The notes below the pieces were generated by a model. It made no database searches. It saw only the letters and a program-made list of their open reading frames with translations, and had not been told where the DNA came from. Shown piece after piece: positions 1 to 7,715 of a DNA stretch of 30,428 nt. The position numbers and the translations under genes were made by a program. The stretch's first letter is position 1; each line of letters opens with the position of its first letter. The stretch spans positions 1-30,428 of the forward strand of contig DXEO01000226.1 of the NCBI GenBank assembly GCA_019114925.1, in the 5' to 3' direction. Source of the DNA: Candidatus Corynebacterium faecipullorum (GTDB lineage Bacteria; Actinomycetota; Actinomycetes; Mycobacteriales; Mycobacteriaceae).

Positions 1-114
1 ACGCCGGCCGGATACAGTCCGGACTCGGCGCAGGCGCGCCACATCCACGAGCCCGCCGGGATAAATGATGGCGCCGTCGTTGAGGGGCAGGGGCTCCCCG
101 CCCCAGACACGACA

Positions 115-154
115 AAGGCCCGCCGCCCCACGATGGATGCGGGTGGCGGGCCTT
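115..154 (-). terminator. Hairpin terminator after groEL
   Basis: Perfect 10-bp inverted repeat, AAGGCCCGCC at 115-124 and GGCGGGCCTT at 145-154, with a 20-base loop. It lies 64 bases past the groEL stop. Read on the minus strand the stem is followed by a short, weak U tract (TTTGT), so termination may be partial, or bidirectional with whatever lies beyond the left edge. The remaining bases 1-114 hold no gene I can support. Confidence 0.7.
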
Positions 155-217
155 CCTTGCGGCTACGCGGGAAACCTTGTGGCTGCGCGAGAAACGTAGG
201 TTTCCCGCGCGCACTTG

Positions 218-1834
218 CTAGTGCGCGTGCGCGTGGCCGGCCTGAGCCGACTCTTCCTCGGCGGGCTTCTCCACGACGGAGGCCTCGGTGGTGAGCACCA
301 TGCGGGCCACGGAGGCAGCGTTAACCACGGCGGAGTGGGTGACCTTCACCGGGTCGATGATGCCCTGCTCCAGCAGGTTGCCGTACTCCAGGGTGGCAGC
401 GTTGAAGCCTTCACCGTTGGCCTGCTCGGCAACGCGGGCGACGACGACGGAACCATCCAGGCCAGCGTTCTCAGCGATCCAGTAGGCCGGGCGGGTCAGC
501 GCGCGAGCTACGGCCAGCACGCCAACCTTGGCCTCGCCCTCGAAGCCCTCAGCGAAGGCTTCGAGCTCCTGGGAAATCTGAACCAGTGCGGAGCCGCCGC
601 CGGCGATAACGCCTTCCTCAACGGCTGCGCGGGCAGCGTTGATGGCGTCCTCGACGCGCAGCTTACGCTCGTTGACTTCGGTCTCGGTAGCGGCACCGAC
701 GCGGATGACGGCAACACCACCAGATAGCTTGGCCAGACGCTCCTCGAGCTTCTCCTTATCCCAGGTGGAGTCGGTGCGCTCGATCTCGCGGCGGATCTGC
801 TCGCGACGCTCCTCGACGGCCTCAGCGGTACCTGCACCATCCACAATCACGGTGTCCTCCTTAGACACGGTGACGCGGCGTGCGGAACCGAGAACCTCCG
901 GGCCAACCTCCTTGAGGTTGATGCCAACCTCAGGGTCGACGACGGTCGCACCGGTAACCACAGCCAGGTCATCCATGAAGCCCTTGCGGCGCTCGCCGAA
1001 GTACGGGGACTTCACGGCGGCAACCTTGAGGACCTTACGGATGGAGTTCACGACGAGTGCCTGCAGCGGCTCGCCCTCGATGTCTTCAGCAATGATGAGC
1101 GTCGGGCGCGAGGATTCCGCGATCTTCTCCAGCAGCGGCAGGAAGTCCGGCAGGGAGGAGATCTTGTTGCGGACGAGGAGAATGGCGGCGTCGTCCAGCA
1201 CGGCGTTGTAGGTCTCCTCCTCCGTTGCAAAGTACGGGGAGAGGTAGCCCTTGTCGAAGGAAATACCCTCGGTCACGTCCACGGTGGACTCGATGGTCTG
1301 GGATTCCTCGACGGTCACGACGCCGTCTTTCCCCACCTTGTCCATCGCGCCAGCAACCATCTCGCCGACCTCCGCATCGCGGGAGGAAACGGTAGCAACC
1401 TGGGAGATCTCCGCGGAGGAGTTCACCGGGGTGGCGCGCTTCTTGAGCTCCTCGACGACCTTCTCAGCGGCCGCGGCGATGCCCTTGTTGAGCTCCACCG
1501 GGTTAGCGCCGGCGGCAACGTTACGCAGCCCCTCAAAGACGAGCGCCTGGGCCAGCAAGGTGGCGGTAGTGGTGCCGTCACCGGCAATGTCGTTGGTCTT
1601 GACGGCCACGGACTTCACCAGCTGGGCGCCGAGGTTCTCAAAAGGATCGTCGAGGTCAATGTCGCGGGCGATGGTGACGCCGTCATTCGTGACGGTCGGG
1701 CCACCAAAGGCCTTGGACAGCACGACGTTGCGGCCGCGGGGGCCGAGGGTGACCTTGACGGCGTCGGCCAGCGTGTCGACACCATGCTGAATGCCCTCAC
1801 GGGCCTCCTGATCAAATGCAATCAGCTTTGGCAT
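218..1834 (-). CDS. groL: Chaperonin GroEL (GroEL1 type, short His-containing tail)
   Basis: 60-kDa chaperonin subunit that folds cytosolic proteins inside a double-ring cage with ATP. The 538 residues are of full family length and begin at an ATG (MPKLIAFDQEAREG). The nucleotide-binding signature GDGTTTATLLA is near residue 86, and GGGSALVQ is near residue 412. The C-terminus ends GHAHAH instead of the usual GGM repeats. In M. tuberculosis the groES-linked copy, GroEL1, also has a histidine-rich tail, while the essential GroEL2 has the GGM tail, so this is probably the GroEL1 paralogue and a second groEL is expected elsewhere. It lies 19 bases downstream of groES in one operon under the CIRCE element. 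A hairpin terminator follows the gene. Confidence 0.97.
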   Translation of the reverse strand: MPKLIAFDQEAREGIQHGVDTLADAVKVTLGPRGRNVVLSKAFGGPTVTNDGVTIARDIDLDDPFENLGAQLVKSVAVKTNDIAGDGTTTATLLAQALVFEGLRNVAAGANPVELNKGIAAAAEKVVEELKKRATPVNSSAEISQVATVSSRDAEVGEMVAGAMDKVGKDGVVTVEESQTIESTVDVTEGISFDKGYLSPYFATEEETYNAVLDDAAILLVRNKISSLPDFLPLLEKIAESSRPTLIIAEDIEGEPLQALVVNSIRKVLKVAAVKSPYFGERRKGFMDDLAVVTGATVVDPEVGINLKEVGPEVLGSARRVTVSKEDTVIVDGAGTAEAVEERREQIRREIERTDSTWDKEKLEERLAKLSGGVAVIRVGAATETEVNERKLRVEDAINAARAAVEEGVIAGGGSALVQISQELEAFAEGFEGEAKVGVLAVARALTRPAYWIAENAGLDGSVVVARVAEQANGEGFNAATLEYGNLLEQGIIDPVKVTHSAVVNAASVARMVLTTEASVVEKPAEEESAQAGHAHAH

Positions 1835-1853
1835 AGGGTAAATCGCCTACTTT

Positions 1854-2147
1854 TTACTTCTCGATGACAGCGAGCAGGTCGCGAGCGGAGAGCAGGAGGT
1901 ACTCCTGGCCGTCGTACTTCAGCTCGGTGCCGCCGTACTTGGAGAAGATGACGGTGTCGCCCTCGTTAACGCCAACCGGGATAACCTCGCCCTTGTCGTT
2001 GGTGCGGCCCGGACCGACGGCTACGACGGTAGCCTCCTGCGGCTTCTCCTTCGCGGAGTCCGGGATCACCAGACCGGACGCGGTGGTGGTTTCAGCTTCC
2101 ACGATCTGAACGAGGACCTTGTCCTCCAGCGGCTTGATGTTTGCCAT
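1854..2147 (-). CDS. groS: Co-chaperonin GroES
   Basis: 10-kDa lid of the GroEL chamber, 97 residues, a normal family length. It begins MANIKPLEDKVLVQ and carries the mobile-loop region (AETTTASGLVIPD) at about residues 18-30. The reading frame stays open upstream to 2243, but the extra 32 residues resemble no GroES. The ATG at 2147 is preceded at the right distance by GGAGGAAATC, so I chose it. The gene is first in the groES-groEL operon. The inferred start of transcription near 2264 leaves a leader of about 115 bases. Confidence 0.97.
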   Translation of the reverse strand: MANIKPLEDKVLVQIVEAETTTASGLVIPDSAKEKPQEATVVAVGPGRTNDKGEVIPVGVNEGDTVIFSKYGGTELKYDGQEYLLLSARDLLAVIEK

Positions 2148-2264
2148 GATGATTTCCTCCAAAGTGTTCCTAGTGCGCGTCCACGTGGACGCGCGCGTGC
2201 CGGTTGTGAGTAACCCAGCACAGCCGTCGTCGCGGGTGAACAACTGTGGGTCAAAACAACCTAC

Positions 2265-2291
2265 CTAGCACTCTACCCTCGCGACTGCTAA
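2265..2291. promoter_or_regulatory. CIRCE element (HrcA operator) of groES-groEL
   Basis: CTAGCACTC (2265-2273), nine bases, then GACTGCTAA (2283-2291). The HrcA operator consensus is TTAGCACTC-N9-GAGTGCTAA. Each arm differs from it at one position and the spacer is exactly nine. It sits about 120 bases upstream of the groES start and overlaps the -10 region of the inferred promoter, as expected for a repressor site. Regulation by HrcA is inferred from the known family mechanism. Confidence 0.9.
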
Positions 2292-2298
2292 CCCTCAA
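2270..2298 (-). promoter_or_regulatory. Putative sigma-A-type promoter of groES-groEL
   Basis: On the minus strand, a -35 TTGAGG (2293-2298) and a -10 TAGAGT (2270-2275) are separated by 17 bases. The -10 fits the corynebacterial TANANT pattern. The CIRCE operator covers the -10 and spacer, which supports the assignment. The transcription start would fall near 2264. Confidence 0.65.
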
Positions 2299-2316
2299 CG
2301 TTGTAGGCCGCTAAAC

Positions 2317-2335
2317 CGTTCGCCCTGCGCGAACG
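2317..2335. promoter_or_regulatory. Putative ClgR box upstream of the groES promoter
   Basis: CGTTCGC-CCTGC-GCGAACG, a perfect 7-bp inverted repeat with a 5-base spacer. It matches the actinobacterial ClgR operator as I recall it (GTTCGC-N5-GCG, core CGC-N5-GCG). Its centre at 2326 is about 62 bases upstream of the inferred groES transcription start, a usual position for an activator. ClgR normally activates clpP/clpC and related stress genes, so a box at groES is an inference worth testing. Confidence 0.55.
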
Positions 2336-2477
2336 ACACTCCAAACACGGGAAATACCTCTTTCGAGCAGGCTGGTCTTTCCACCATGGCCCCAACAGAG
2401 CGATGCTCTCACGCGCGCGAGAGTTATCACGATTCCCGCCACTGCCTGGAATCTTGCGGGTCTCGAAAACCACAAAA

Positions 2478-2507
2478 GACGCTCGGGCCCATTCGGGCCG
2501 TCGCGTC
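2478..2507 (-). terminator. Rho-independent terminator after the tsaD/hypothetical series
   Basis: On the minus strand the sequence forms a stem of GACGC/GCGTC outside and GGCCC/GGGCC inside, with a small internal mismatch. It is followed immediately by TTTTGTGGTTTT. It lies about 125 bases past the stop of the small hypothetical gene and upstream of the groES control region, so it separates the two transcription units. Confidence 0.65.
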
Positions 2508-2548
2508 CTTGAGTGCTTGGTGGGTGCGCGAGCGCGCTCACAAGTCTT

Positions 2549-2641
2549 CTTGCCGGTTTGAGGCAACCTGCCGGTTTCGGGGCGTCCTGCCGGTTTGAGG
2601 CAGCCTGCGGGTTTAGAGGCTGCCTGTCAGATCTAGACCTG
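2549..2641. repeat. Degenerate tandem repeat, about 18-19 bp unit, five or so copies
   Basis: Units begin at about 2549, 2567, 2586, 2604 and 2623. Each opens with CCTGC or a near match, and the first four continue roughly CGGTTTGAGGCA. The spacing alternates 18 and 19 bases. The last unit runs into the 3' end of the neighbouring hypothetical gene (stop at 2633-2635). The array lies between that gene and its terminator. No protein reading is supported across it. Confidence 0.6.
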
Positions 2642-3061
2642 CCTATCAGAGTTGATGACGGCTGCGCGCCAGAGGTTGTATTCCTCCGGGTTGTCCTCGC
2701 GGTAGTTCTTCACCGCGCGGATGCCGTGCTCCACAGCCTCGACGACCTCATCGATGTTCTTATCGTCACCGTCGGCAGCGACAAAGATAACCGGACCACA
2801 AATGGAGCGGATCGGATCCTGCAGGAAAGCGGAGTTGCCGGTAGCTGCAGCGTTCCGAGCCAGGGAGGCCACCGGGTTTGGGTCGGCGTCGTCGGCCTTC
2901 GCGTTCGGGTTAAACAACGCCGCGTAGGTCTGGCCATCATCCTGGAAGGCCACGGAAACGCGATCCTCGGTGGCTCCACCGAGGAATTGATTTGCCTGTT
3001 CGAGCTCAAACTCGATGATGCGGCGGGACAGATCAGGGTTAACGAGGAATCCAGTGGTCAT
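2633..3061 (-). CDS. Conserved hypothetical protein, 142 aa
   Basis: I do not recognise a family. The product is soluble and acidic, with no signal peptide or membrane segment. The middle (VSVAFQDDGQTYAALFNP) and the part before the tail (GPVIFVAADGDDKNIDEVVEAVEHGI) look like a small alpha/beta fold. The frame is open upstream to 3136. I chose the ATG at 3061 because AAGGAG precedes it by about 11 bases and a possible -10 (GATAAT, 3095-3100 on the minus strand) lies inside the longer version; the ATG at 3106 is the alternative. I recall a hypothetical gene in the same tsaD-groES position in other corynebacteria. The 167-base gap to tsaD suggests its own promoter or loose operon membership. 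Confidence 0.75.
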   Translation of the reverse strand: MTTGFLVNPDLSRRIIEFELEQANQFLGGATEDRVSVAFQDDGQTYAALFNPNAKADDADPNPVASLARNAAATGNSAFLQDPIRSICGPVIFVAADGDDKNIDEVVEAVEHGIRAVKNYREDNPEEYNLWRAAVINSDRQV

Positions 3062-3228
3062 AACGGTGTGAGCTCCTTGTGCGTGAGCCGGACGATTATC
3101 GGTCATCACACTACCGGCACCCTGGGGGGTCCGCATCCGCTAGAGCGCCCCCACAAGAACGCATCCACGAGCGTGTGGTGGGCGACCCGCATCTCAACCT
3201 CGACAGCACAGAGCGCGATAGGAATCCG

Positions 3229-4278
3229 CTAGCGTGCGGCGACGAGCGGAACTTCCACCTCAAGCTGAGTATCGGTTCCGCACGCCAGGCCGGAGGGCTC
3301 TGCGCCCTCATGAATGAGCTGGGCGGCCACCGCCGCGATCATCACGCCGTTGTCGGTGCACAGCTTGAAGCGCGGCACGCGCAGCTCAATGCCCGCAGAT
3401 TCGCAGCGCTTCGCCGCCAGCGCGCGCAGCCGCGAGTTAGCCGCCACACCACCGCCAAGCAGTAGCACCTTAGCGCCGGTGTCCTGGCAGGCTCGCACGG
3501 CCTTGGCGGTGAGCACATCCGCCACCGCCTCCTGGAAGGAAGCGCACAGGTCCTCAACCTGGACCGTGGCGCCCTCACGCTCGGCCTTTTCCACGTGGCG
3601 CGCCACCGCAGTCTTAAGCCCCGAAAAGGAGAAGTTGTGGCGGTTGGGCCCGCGCAAATCCTCCGCCTTGGACAAACCACGCGGCAGGTCAATGGTGGGT
3701 TTGCCTTGGGCAGCCAGCTTATCGATGACCGGCCCTCCCGGATACCCCAAGCCCAGGAGACGGGAGACTTTGTCGTAGGCTTCGCCGGCGGCGTCGTCAA
3801 GCGTGGTGCCCAGCTCCTTCATAGGTTTGCCCACGGCCTCCACCTCAAGCAGCTGCGTGTGGCCGCCGGAGACGAGCAGGGCCACCGAGTGCGGCAGCTC
3901 CTCGCCCTCCAGGTTGGCCACCGCGACGTGCCCACCGAGGTGGTTGACGCCGTAGAAGGGCACGCCCCACGCGGAGGCAAAGGCCTTGGCGGCCGACGCC
4001 CCCACGAGGAGTGCGCCGGCCAGGCCCGGGCCCACGGTGGCGGCCACTGCATCAGGCTTCTCGACGCCCGCCTCCTCCAACGCCGCCTTCATCACCTGCG
4101 GCATGGCTTCGAGGTGGGCGCGGGAAGCGATCTCCGGAACCACGCCGCCGAAGCGCGCGTGCTGCTCCATGGAGGAGGCGACGACATCGGCGCGGATCTC
4201 CATGTGGCCGTTATCAGACAGCTCGATGATGCCCACGCCGGTTTCGTCGCAGGAGGACTCGATGCCGAGGATTAACAT
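3229..4278 (-). CDS. tsaD: tRNA t6A threonylcarbamoyltransferase subunit TsaD
   Basis: Catalytic subunit that transfers the threonylcarbamoyl group from TC-AMP to adenosine 37 of ANN-reading tRNAs, working with TsaB and TsaE. The 349 residues are of normal length and begin MLILGIESSCDETG, the typical ASKHA-fold opening. The metal-binding histidines are visible in VNHLGGHV (H113 and H117). The conserved GGHTQLL follows, and near the C-terminus are LLGGGVAANSRLR and CTDNGVMIA. The start overlaps the end of rimI by 7 bases, so the two are probably translated together. The partners tsaB and tsaE lie upstream in the same direction. Confidence 0.96.
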   Translation of the reverse strand: MLILGIESSCDETGVGIIELSDNGHMEIRADVVASSMEQHARFGGVVPEIASRAHLEAMPQVMKAALEEAGVEKPDAVAATVGPGLAGALLVGASAAKAFASAWGVPFYGVNHLGGHVAVANLEGEELPHSVALLVSGGHTQLLEVEAVGKPMKELGTTLDDAAGEAYDKVSRLLGLGYPGGPVIDKLAAQGKPTIDLPRGLSKAEDLRGPNRHNFSFSGLKTAVARHVEKAEREGATVQVEDLCASFQEAVADVLTAKAVRACQDTGAKVLLLGGGVAANSRLRALAAKRCESAGIELRVPRFKLCTDNGVMIAAVAAQLIHEGAEPSGLACGTDTQLEVEVPLVAAR

Positions 4279-4766
4279 CTTTCACTCTTTCGTGGTCGGT
4301 ACATGGTGTGGGCGTCCGCGCCGGAGGGTTGATAGTAGTTGCGGCGCAGGCCGTTGATGACAAAATCATAGGCCTCGTAGAGGCGGATGGCCGGATCGTT
4401 GCCTACGCGGACTTCGAGGAAGATGGGAGCGTCGTGGGAATCTGCAAGCTCGACGATGGCGTCCATCATCAGCCGCGCGATGCCCTGCCGTTGGGCCGCT
4501 GGGTCGACGCCGATGGTGCGGATTTCGAACTCTGGCCAGGCAGCGGGGCCCATCCGCCCCACGCCGGCATAACCGAGAACTTCCGCGCGGTTGTCATTGT
4601 GGTCGTCGCGGTTGACGCTTGCGTCAACCGCCCAGTACGTAGTGTGGCCCGCCGCAATTTCCTGTTCGAAGGCTCGCGCCGGCCAGGGGCTTTCGCCGGG
4701 GAAAAGGACTTTCTCCAGCTCAGCGCAGCGCGGCGCGTCCGCAGACGTCAGTGGCCGCAGCCTCAT
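4272..4766 (-). CDS. rimI: GNAT acetyltransferase, RimI-like
   Basis: Predicted N-acetyltransferase of the RimI type, which acetylates the N-terminal amine of ribosomal protein S18 or other proteins with acetyl-CoA. The product has 164 residues in a single GNAT domain. The acetyl-CoA loop is visible as Q92-R-Q-G95-I-A97, after IGVDP. IFLEVRVGNDPAIRLYEAYDF is the typical beta5/alpha4 segment, with a Tyr near the cofactor site. It sits between tsaB (ATGA overlap) and tsaD (7-base overlap), the usual tsaB-rimI-tsaD order of actinobacteria. The actual substrate is not known from sequence. Confidence 0.92.
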   Translation of the reverse strand: MRLRPLTSADAPRCAELEKVLFPGESPWPARAFEQEIAAGHTTYWAVDASVNRDDHNDNRAEVLGYAGVGRMGPAAWPEFEIRTIGVDPAAQRQGIARLMMDAIVELADSHDAPIFLEVRVGNDPAIRLYEAYDFVINGLRRNYYQPSGADAHTMYRPRKSERC

Positions 4767-5455
4767 GATGCCGGTGTCTCCTCGATGCCGCCGACCAATG
4801 CAGCCGAGCGCGGCTTGGCCTGTGGTTCCACGGCGTCGGGGCGGCGAAGGTACAGCGGGACGAGCGGTTCAGGTTCGGCGGACAGATCGGCGCAGGCAAC
4901 CAAACCCGCGGCGCGCGGTGTGGCCCACTCGCGGGGAAGGTCAGCGATGCCCTCGGGCAAACGCGGGGCGATGGACTCTGGGAACACTAGGCGCGCGGTC
5001 TCCGGGCTCGCGAGTCCGGCGGCGCTGAGGCCAAGGGTCTCCGGCTTCGATACGTTCGGGCCGCTGCGGCGCTCCCCATCGTTGTAGGCAGCCCAGTAGA
5101 CCTCCTTGCGGCGGGCATCGATGGCCACCAGCCACTCCCCCGCGCGCCCGTGCGCGATGGCGTCCAAGGTGCACACGCCATGTACCGGCAGGTTAAGGGC
5201 CACTCCCAGGGCGGACGCGGTAGCCATGCCCACGCGCAGGCCGGTAAACGGCCCGGGCCCCGTGCCGACGACGATGGCGGAGAGATCTGGGTAGGTCAGG
5301 GAGGCGTCGGCAAGCAGCTTTTCAATGGTAGGGATGAGCCGCTCGTTGTGGGCGCGCGTACCGCTGATGACGCGGTCGACGCTCTCCCCGGTGTCGGTAT
5401 CAACGATGCCCGTGACCAGATCCGTGGTGGCGGTATCGAGTGCGAGGACCTTCAT
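4763..5455 (-). CDS. tsaB: tRNA t6A biosynthesis protein TsaB
   Basis: Non-catalytic ASKHA-fold partner that dimerises with TsaD in t6A synthesis. The 230 residues start MKVLALDTATTDLVTGIVD. The conserved VGTGPGPFTGLRVGMATA is near residue 62, and the gene lacks the TsaD metal histidines, as expected. Its ATG shares a base with the stop codon of the upstream membrane-anchored protein (TAATG), and its own stop overlaps the rimI start (ATGA). This implies translational coupling through the series. Confidence 0.95.
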   Translation of the reverse strand: MKVLALDTATTDLVTGIVDTDTGESVDRVISGTRAHNERLIPTIEKLLADASLTYPDLSAIVVGTGPGPFTGLRVGMATASALGVALNLPVHGVCTLDAIAHGRAGEWLVAIDARRKEVYWAAYNDGERRSGPNVSKPETLGLSAAGLASPETARLVFPESIAPRLPEGIADLPREWATPRAAGLVACADLSAEPEPLVPLYLRRPDAVEPQAKPRSAALVGGIEETPAS

Positions 5456-6024
5456 TAGCCTGCGAGGTGCCAGTCGGTCTCAACGTAGTCAGGGTTGTTC
5501 TTCCCCAATTTCTCCACGTATTCCGGGGTATCGCGCATAAACTGCAGCGGCTGACCCTGCTGGAACGGCAACAGCGGCGGGATATTCTGGCTAGCAGCTT
5601 CCGGCGACTTCAGCTGCTGCAGGAAACCATCGCAAAGGTCCACCTTCGCGCGCGACAGCTTCTCTGCCTTGAATTCACCGTTCTGCGAGCCCAGCAAGAT
5701 GTAGTTCACATCCTCAGGCACGGCCCCATCGGCAAAGTCAATGTTGAGGTTCCCTGTCTCCACGCCGGCTTGCTTGAGCTGCTCTTCAGTTGCGCCCGGG
5801 CAGACCGCAGCGGCTGCACCCCACTCCTGGCCGTATACATCCTGCGGGATGAACATAGCGAAGTCCAGGTGCTTCGGGAACGTGTTTAGGGACTGGGCCA
5901 CGGTCGACGGTTCCTTCGTCTCCGCGTCTGCAGTCCGGACCATCGGCAGCACGATGAGGGCGGCAAGGAATACGGCGAAGCCGCCGATGACGACGGTCGT
6001 GATGAATTGCCCGATTTTATTCAT
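5455..6024 (-). CDS. Membrane-anchored hypothetical protein, 189 aa
   Basis: I do not recognise the family. Residues 8-30 are a hydrophobic helix after a short basic start (MNKIGQF), with no clear cleavage site, so the rest (about 155 residues) is probably outside the cell on a signal anchor. The outer part has two cysteines (in AAAVCPGAT and VDLCDGF) that could form a disulfide. It contains FIPQDVYGQEWGAAAAVCPG and ends in PDYVETDWHLAG. The stop shares a base with the tsaB start, and a 97-base gap separates it from the transporter upstream. The position inside the tsa series may be organisational rather than functional. Confidence 0.85.
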   Translation of the reverse strand: MNKIGQFITTVVIGGFAVFLAALIVLPMVRTADAETKEPSTVAQSLNTFPKHLDFAMFIPQDVYGQEWGAAAAVCPGATEEQLKQAGVETGNLNIDFADGAVPEDVNYILLGSQNGEFKAEKLSRAKVDLCDGFLQQLKSPEAASQNIPPLLPFQQGQPLQFMRDTPEYVEKLGKNNPDYVETDWHLAG

Positions 6025-6121
6025 GGGGATGTGCTCCTAATAATAGGGAGTTCAGTACGGGGATATCCTACGCGACCGCCCTACCGCGGCCCTGACCGGC
6101 CCTTCCGGTGCCGAAAAGGGA

Positions 6122-7714
6122 TCAAACGATCAGCAGTGCCAGGACCTGACACATGAGGATCTTGCCGATCATCGCCGTGGGGTACACGGTGGCATAGCCT
6201 CGCTCTGCCAGCTGGGTGCCGGTCTGGGGGTTGAGGTAGGCCATGATCGCCGGGTTCGTGGTCATACCCGCGGCGATGCCCATCGACTCATCAAACTTCA
6301 GGCGCAGCACCAACATGGATACCGCGACGATGCCGATGGCGGAGACCAGCGTCAGCACAATGCCCACGCCCATGTACTTCAGGGAGGTCGGATCCGACAA
6401 GGCATCACGGAACTGGCCGCCTGCCGACGTACCCACGCCCGCCAGGAACAAGGTCAAGCCCAGCGTGGAGATTGTCTGCTTGGCGTGGAAAGGAAGCTGC
6501 CAGTTAATCGGGCCCGAGCGGCCCAGCGCGCCCAAGATGAGGCCGACGACGATGGGGCCGCCACCGAAGCCGAAGGAGAGCGTCGTGCCCCCCGGCAACG
6601 GAATCGGGATAGCGCCGAAGAGCAGACCAATGAAGAGGCCGAGGGCAAAGGGGAAAAGATCGACGTTGCCGAGTTTAGTTTCGGAGTCGCCGAGGAAACG
6701 GCGGACGTCATCAAGCCTGCCCGGTGCGGTGATAACGCGCACGCGGTCCGAGTAGTGCAGGACGGTTTCCTCGTTCGGCACCACGTCCGAGTCGCCCCGG
6801 CGCACGCGCGCGATGAGGAAGCCTTCCTTGACCGTGTCCAAGTCCTTGAGCTGATAACCCGCCACGCGCGGGCTGGACACGGTCAGGCGGCGGTAGACCA
6901 GGCCATCTTCCTCGTGGAGGTTGAGGTGGATCTCCTCACCCAGCTGGGAAATCGCGCTATCCAGCGCTGGTGCCGTGCCGTTGAGCAAGAGCTCCATGCC
7001 GGCGCGCAGCGGCAACTCCGGGTAGGCCAGGTTGTGGTTGTGGGGATTGTTCACGTGGCGGGTAGCGATGACGCGCTCGCCGGTTACTTCCTGCAGCTCC
7101 CCTACCGTTGCGTCGAAGTCGCGGGTCAGACGCACCGCCCGCCACTCCAGCGGTTCCGCAATCATGCCCTCGGCCCGGGCGTCCTCAACGTGGTTCACGC
7201 GCAGCATCTTCGCCCCGATGGCGGCAACCAGAATGGTGCCGATGATGCAGCCAGGGTAGGCCAAGGAATAGCCCACCACCGGGGTGCTATCGCCACCCAA
7301 GGCCTCAACGACCGCAGCCATACCCGGCGTCGAGCTCACTGAGCCCGCAAGAGTACCGACGCTGATCGCAGGGTCCAGATCATAGAGGCGCATCGCCAGG
7401 GTTGTCAGCCCCGCCAGAACGAAGAAGAAGAGGATGACCACCATGGACATCTTCCAACCTCGCCGGCGGAAATCTTCGAAGAAGCTGCGGCCGAAGTTCA
7501 GGCCGATGACATAAACGAAGATAGCCAATCCAAATTGATAGACGAACGCTGGGACCACGATGTCCGGGTTCGCCGCGGACAGGCCCAAGGCCACGAACAT
7601 CGCCGCGGCGGCGCCGAGCGAGATGCCGAAGACATTAATCTTGCCAACGGCTAGTCCCACCGCCATGATGAGAAAGAGCGTCAGCAAGGGCTGTTCAGCA
7701 AGAAAAGCCAGCAC
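6122..7714 (-). CDS. AspT/YidE/YbjL-family transporter with TrkA-C domains
   Basis: Predicted multi-pass antiporter of the AspT (aspartate:alanine exchanger) family. The 530 residues fit the family plan: about five N-terminal membrane helices (1-165), a cytoplasmic middle with two TrkA-C-like regulatory domains (about 190-265 and 275-350), then a second set of helices (about 355-530). The family's duplicated motifs are visible as GSVSSTPGMAAVVEALG and GMTTNPAIMAYL. It starts at GTG 7714, one base after the tsaE stop codon, with GGGTGA ahead of it, so it is in the tsaE operon. The substrate cannot be read from sequence; a dicarboxylate or amino acid is the family precedent. Confidence 0.88.
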   Translation of the reverse strand: MLAFLAEQPLLTLFLIMAVGLAVGKINVFGISLGAAAAMFVALGLSAANPDIVVPAFVYQFGLAIFVYVIGLNFGRSFFEDFRRRGWKMSMVVILFFFVLAGLTTLAMRLYDLDPAISVGTLAGSVSSTPGMAAVVEALGGDSTPVVGYSLAYPGCIIGTILVAAIGAKMLRVNHVEDARAEGMIAEPLEWRAVRLTRDFDATVGELQEVTGERVIATRHVNNPHNHNLAYPELPLRAGMELLLNGTAPALDSAISQLGEEIHLNLHEEDGLVYRRLTVSSPRVAGYQLKDLDTVKEGFLIARVRRGDSDVVPNEETVLHYSDRVRVITAPGRLDDVRRFLGDSETKLGNVDLFPFALGLFIGLLFGAIPIPLPGGTTLSFGFGGGPIVVGLILGALGRSGPINWQLPFHAKQTISTLGLTLFLAGVGTSAGGQFRDALSDPTSLKYMGVGIVLTLVSAIGIVAVSMLVLRLKFDESMGIAAGMTTNPAIMAYLNPQTGTQLAERGYATVYPTAMIGKILMCQVLALLIV

Positions 7715-7715
7715 G

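Noticed and set aside
1..110. Minus-strand open stretch with good codon-like GC3 (reads ...PLPLNDGAIIYPGGLVDVARLRR...)
   Set aside because: It has no in-frame start after the TAG at about 165-170 and lies inside and after the groEL terminator. It could be the 5' part of a gene beyond the edge with a start I cannot place, or remnant coding DNA; too little is seen to call it.
2288..2566. Open frames of 70-92 residues on both strands in the groES upstream region
   Set aside because: They cross the terminator and repeat region and have no protein-like features.
3079..3465. Plus-strand 128-aa open frame over the tsaD 3' end
   Set aside because: Antisense shadow of tsaD and its gap; no ribosome site.
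6025..6121. Possible short hairpin (ACCGG/CCGGT) after the AspT-like gene
   Set aside because: Only 5 bp with no U tract; not enough to call a terminator.
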